A stretch of 14,135 nucleotides of DNA, taken from assembly GCA_020860745.1 (NCBI GenBank), contig JAJBTR010000037.1:1-14135 (forward strand), read 5' to 3'. Positions 12,796-14,135 of this stretch are shown here, piece by piece. A program made the translations under genes and the position numbers. The notes beneath the pieces were generated by a model. It was not told the DNA's origin. It saw only the letters and a list, made by a program, of their open reading frames with translations, and did not search any database. This stretch comes from Lachnospiraceae bacterium. Lineage in GTDB: Bacteria > Bacillota > Clostridia > Lachnospirales > Lachnospiraceae. Every line of letters begins with the position of its first letter. Position 1 is the first letter of the stretch.

Positions 12796-13980
12796 CTATA
12801 GCAGGCTGATCACGAACCCGGCGAGCAGTACCGACAGGATTGTCACAACGGTAATGCCGCCTACTACGTAGGGCACATTCAGTGTGTCCTCTATGTAAGT
12901 TTTCTCATCCGGAGTCTCGCCGACGGCTTCCGCTACCTCCCGGCAGATTACCACATTGCTCGGGAAGCCTAAGAACTGTTCCACACCGATACCCATGGCC
13001 AGGTCTTTGTCGCCCACCAGCCATTTCCCGATCGGGAGCAGGTAACTGACAATAAAGATGCCGAGCACCGCAAGGGCGAAGAGGATGATTGTCTGAATCG
13101 CCATCGTTCCCAGGTCGGAGAGAGATACCGCCGCGAGGGACGGGATGATGGATCCGAAGATCGCAATCATCAACAGACCGTAAGAATTGCTTCGCTGCAG
13201 CGGTTTGGGCGGCACATATCCGCCGATGCCTGAGAAGGAACCGAGAAGCAGAGCCCAGATGGCGTAATTGACTGGCGTCAGATCGCCCAGGCAGCGGGCA
13301 AGCCATGCACCGATGCAGACGATGGCGATATTGATATTCGCGGTATACAGTTCTTTGTGTTTTTCATAGAATGGGACTTTGTCGGAGGTGATGCCGGTCT
13401 GTTTTGCCTGAAATGCCGCCATTTTTGCTTCCGGGTCTGTGCGAAAATCCGCAACCAGTTTTCTGGCGTATTTGAGCCCCATGGCGGAGGCGATGGGAGC
13501 GCCGACCAGTTTTTGAACAGAATAGATCACTGCGCAGAGAGCAGCAGCTGTGGTGAGCCCTTTTTCCGTGGCGGCAGCGGTCATCAGCGATGTGGCCATG
13601 GCTGCCCCGTTGATCGCCGGCATGCCGATCAGCACGGTGTCAGATCCAATCAGCGGAATTGCAGCCAGCATCAGTACGCAGGAGGCCACCATGCAGAGTG
13701 CTGCCATGCAGACGGTCCGCCATTCCCGGATCAGCTGCCGGATGTTGATGGTGGTTCCCATGTTGAATAAAACCATGGCAATCGCCAGATTGACCAGCTG
13801 CGTCAGCCCTGCCTGGGCGATGATGGCTGAGGGGAAAACTCCCGTCAGGAATCCAACCAGAAACAGGAGCATGACGATCATCATCGCCGAGAGTTTTCCT
13901 TTGGTAAAGTGCCCGACGATGTCTCCCAGGGCAAAAACGATCACAACGATCATCAGATAAAAATACATACTTTCAAACAT
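12796..13980 (-). CDS. Multi-pass membrane protein, probable transporter
   Basis: This 394-aa protein has about ten to eleven hydrophobic segments in two halves parted by a charged loop (about residues 165-205, ending GITSDKVPFYEKHKELYT). Each half has a Gly/Pro/Asn-rich helix break: MPAINGAAMATSLMTAAA (about 120-137) in the first, and GIGVEQFLGFPSNVVI (about 335-350) in the second. This inverted two-part plan resembles secondary carriers such as the Na+/glutamate symporter GltS or the wider bile acid/arsenite (BART) superfamily, but I cannot assign a family firmly. ATG 13980 follows GAGGAG seven bases away; the open frame reaches 14028 without a better start. It is followed by the M20 peptidase, so import of a small peptide, N-acyl amino acid or an organic acid is a reasonable inference. 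The upstream region holds ATGTAAAA/TTTTACAT half-sites. Confidence 0.7.
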   Translation of the reverse strand: MFESMYFYLMIVVIVFALGDIVGHFTKGKLSAMMIVMLLFLVGFLTGVFPSAIIAQAGLTQLVNLAIAMVLFNMGTTINIRQLIREWRTVCMAALCMVASCVLMLAAIPLIGSDTVLIGMPAINGAAMATSLMTAAATEKGLTTAAALCAVIYSVQKLVGAPIASAMGLKYARKLVADFRTDPEAKMAAFQAKQTGITSDKVPFYEKHKELYTANINIAIVCIGAWLARCLGDLTPVNYAIWALLLGSFSGIGGYVPPKPLQRSNSYGLLMIAIFGSIIPSLAAVSLSDLGTMAIQTIILFALAVLGIFIVSYLLPIGKWLVGDKDLAMGIGVEQFLGFPSNVVICREVAEAVGETPDEKTYIEDTLNVPYVVGGITVVTILSVLLAGFVISLL

Positions 13981-14037
13981 ACATTTTCTCCTCTTTGCGA
14001 TTATTTGGAACAGACAGATTTTTTGCACCTGTTCCGG

Positions 14038-14078
14038 TTACATTTTAATGTAAAAAACTCACCGGGTTTATTTTACAT
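14038..14078. promoter_or_regulatory. TTTTACAT half-site cluster
   Basis: TTACATT (14038-14044), TT, AATGTAA (14047-14053) form a perfect palindrome, and ATGTAAAA (14048-14055) pairs with TTTTACAT (14071-14078) as a second inverted repeat 15 bp apart, so three half-sites stand between two divergent transcription units. They overlap possible promoter boxes of both directions (minus-strand TAAAAT at 14075-14070; plus-strand TTTACA at 14072). Confidence 0.55.
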
Positions 14079-14102
14079 GGCTTTCTAAAAGTTTGCTATA
14101 CT
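14072..14102 (+). promoter_or_regulatory. Candidate divergent promoter leaving the window
   Basis: TTTACA (14072-14077), a long 19-bp spacer and an extended -10 TGCTATACT (14094-14102) point rightward. The octamer TTTGCTAT occurs at 14092-14099 and 14105-14112, 13 bp apart, around the start point. A divergent gene, perhaps the regulator of the transporter-M20 pair, may lie past the right end. Confidence 0.4.
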
Positions 14103-14135
14103 AATTTGCTATCATGTTATCATTGCAAAGTGTCG

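Noticed and set aside
13550..13960. 136-codon rightward frame opposite the transporter gene
   Set aside because: Antisense to a clear multi-pass membrane protein, with no ribosome binding site or recognisable motif.

Overview
The window looks like chromosomal DNA of an anaerobic, low-to-mid GC Firmicute, most likely a gut Lachnospiraceae-type Clostridium. The reasons are the gene families present (a CdaR/PucR-type regulator, a clostridial-type citrate synthase, a 2[4Fe-4S] ferredoxin, a YczE-like membrane protein, Tex, MATE and M20 peptidase), strong AGGAGG ribosome binding sites, sigma-A type promoters and a CIRCE-like element. No rRNA, tRNA, CRISPR array, transposase or phage gene was seen. 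Taxonomy is inferred from gene style only.

Layout. Bases 1-308 are an AT-rich leader without a credible gene. It holds a duplicated 16-bp promoter-like motif and an array of CGGACGA sites spaced 51-53 bp. A rightward block follows: a PucR/CdaR-type regulator (309-1766), citrate synthase (2046-3398), an unrecognised 73-aa protein (3510-3731) and an overlapping DivIC/FtsB-like septum protein (3728-4015). A leftward block follows: a PAP2-family phosphatase (4088-4582), a small 2[4Fe-4S] ferredoxin (4768-4938), and a large fusion of an XRE-type DNA-binding domain to an AlaA-type aminotransferase (5086-6798). Next is a rightward run: tex (7069-9198), a YczE-like membrane protein (9276-9965) and a MATE exporter (10155-11510). 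The window closes with a leftward pair, an unclassified multi-pass transporter-like protein (12796-13980) followed by an M20 metallopeptidase (11555-12730), probably one transcript. A promoter at the right edge points out of the window.

How genes may work together. Citrate synthase and the alanine-type aminotransferase both sit at the pyruvate/2-oxoglutarate/glutamate node, but nothing shows that they are co-regulated. The transporter-M20 pair suggests uptake and hydrolysis of a small peptide or N-acyl amino acid.

The most interesting points are four. (1) The XRE-AlaA fusion has a second, internal ribosome binding site exactly where a stand-alone AlaA would start, and repeated GTTCAAA boxes over a consensus promoter. 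(2) A near-perfect CIRCE operator (27 bp, N9 spacer) lies upstream of citrate synthase, a gene not normally in the HrcA regulon. (3) A helically phased array of CGGACGA sites precedes the regulator gene. (4) A tandemly duplicated promoter-like unit precedes the PAP2 gene. All promoter, operator and hairpin calls were made by eye and have no experimental support.
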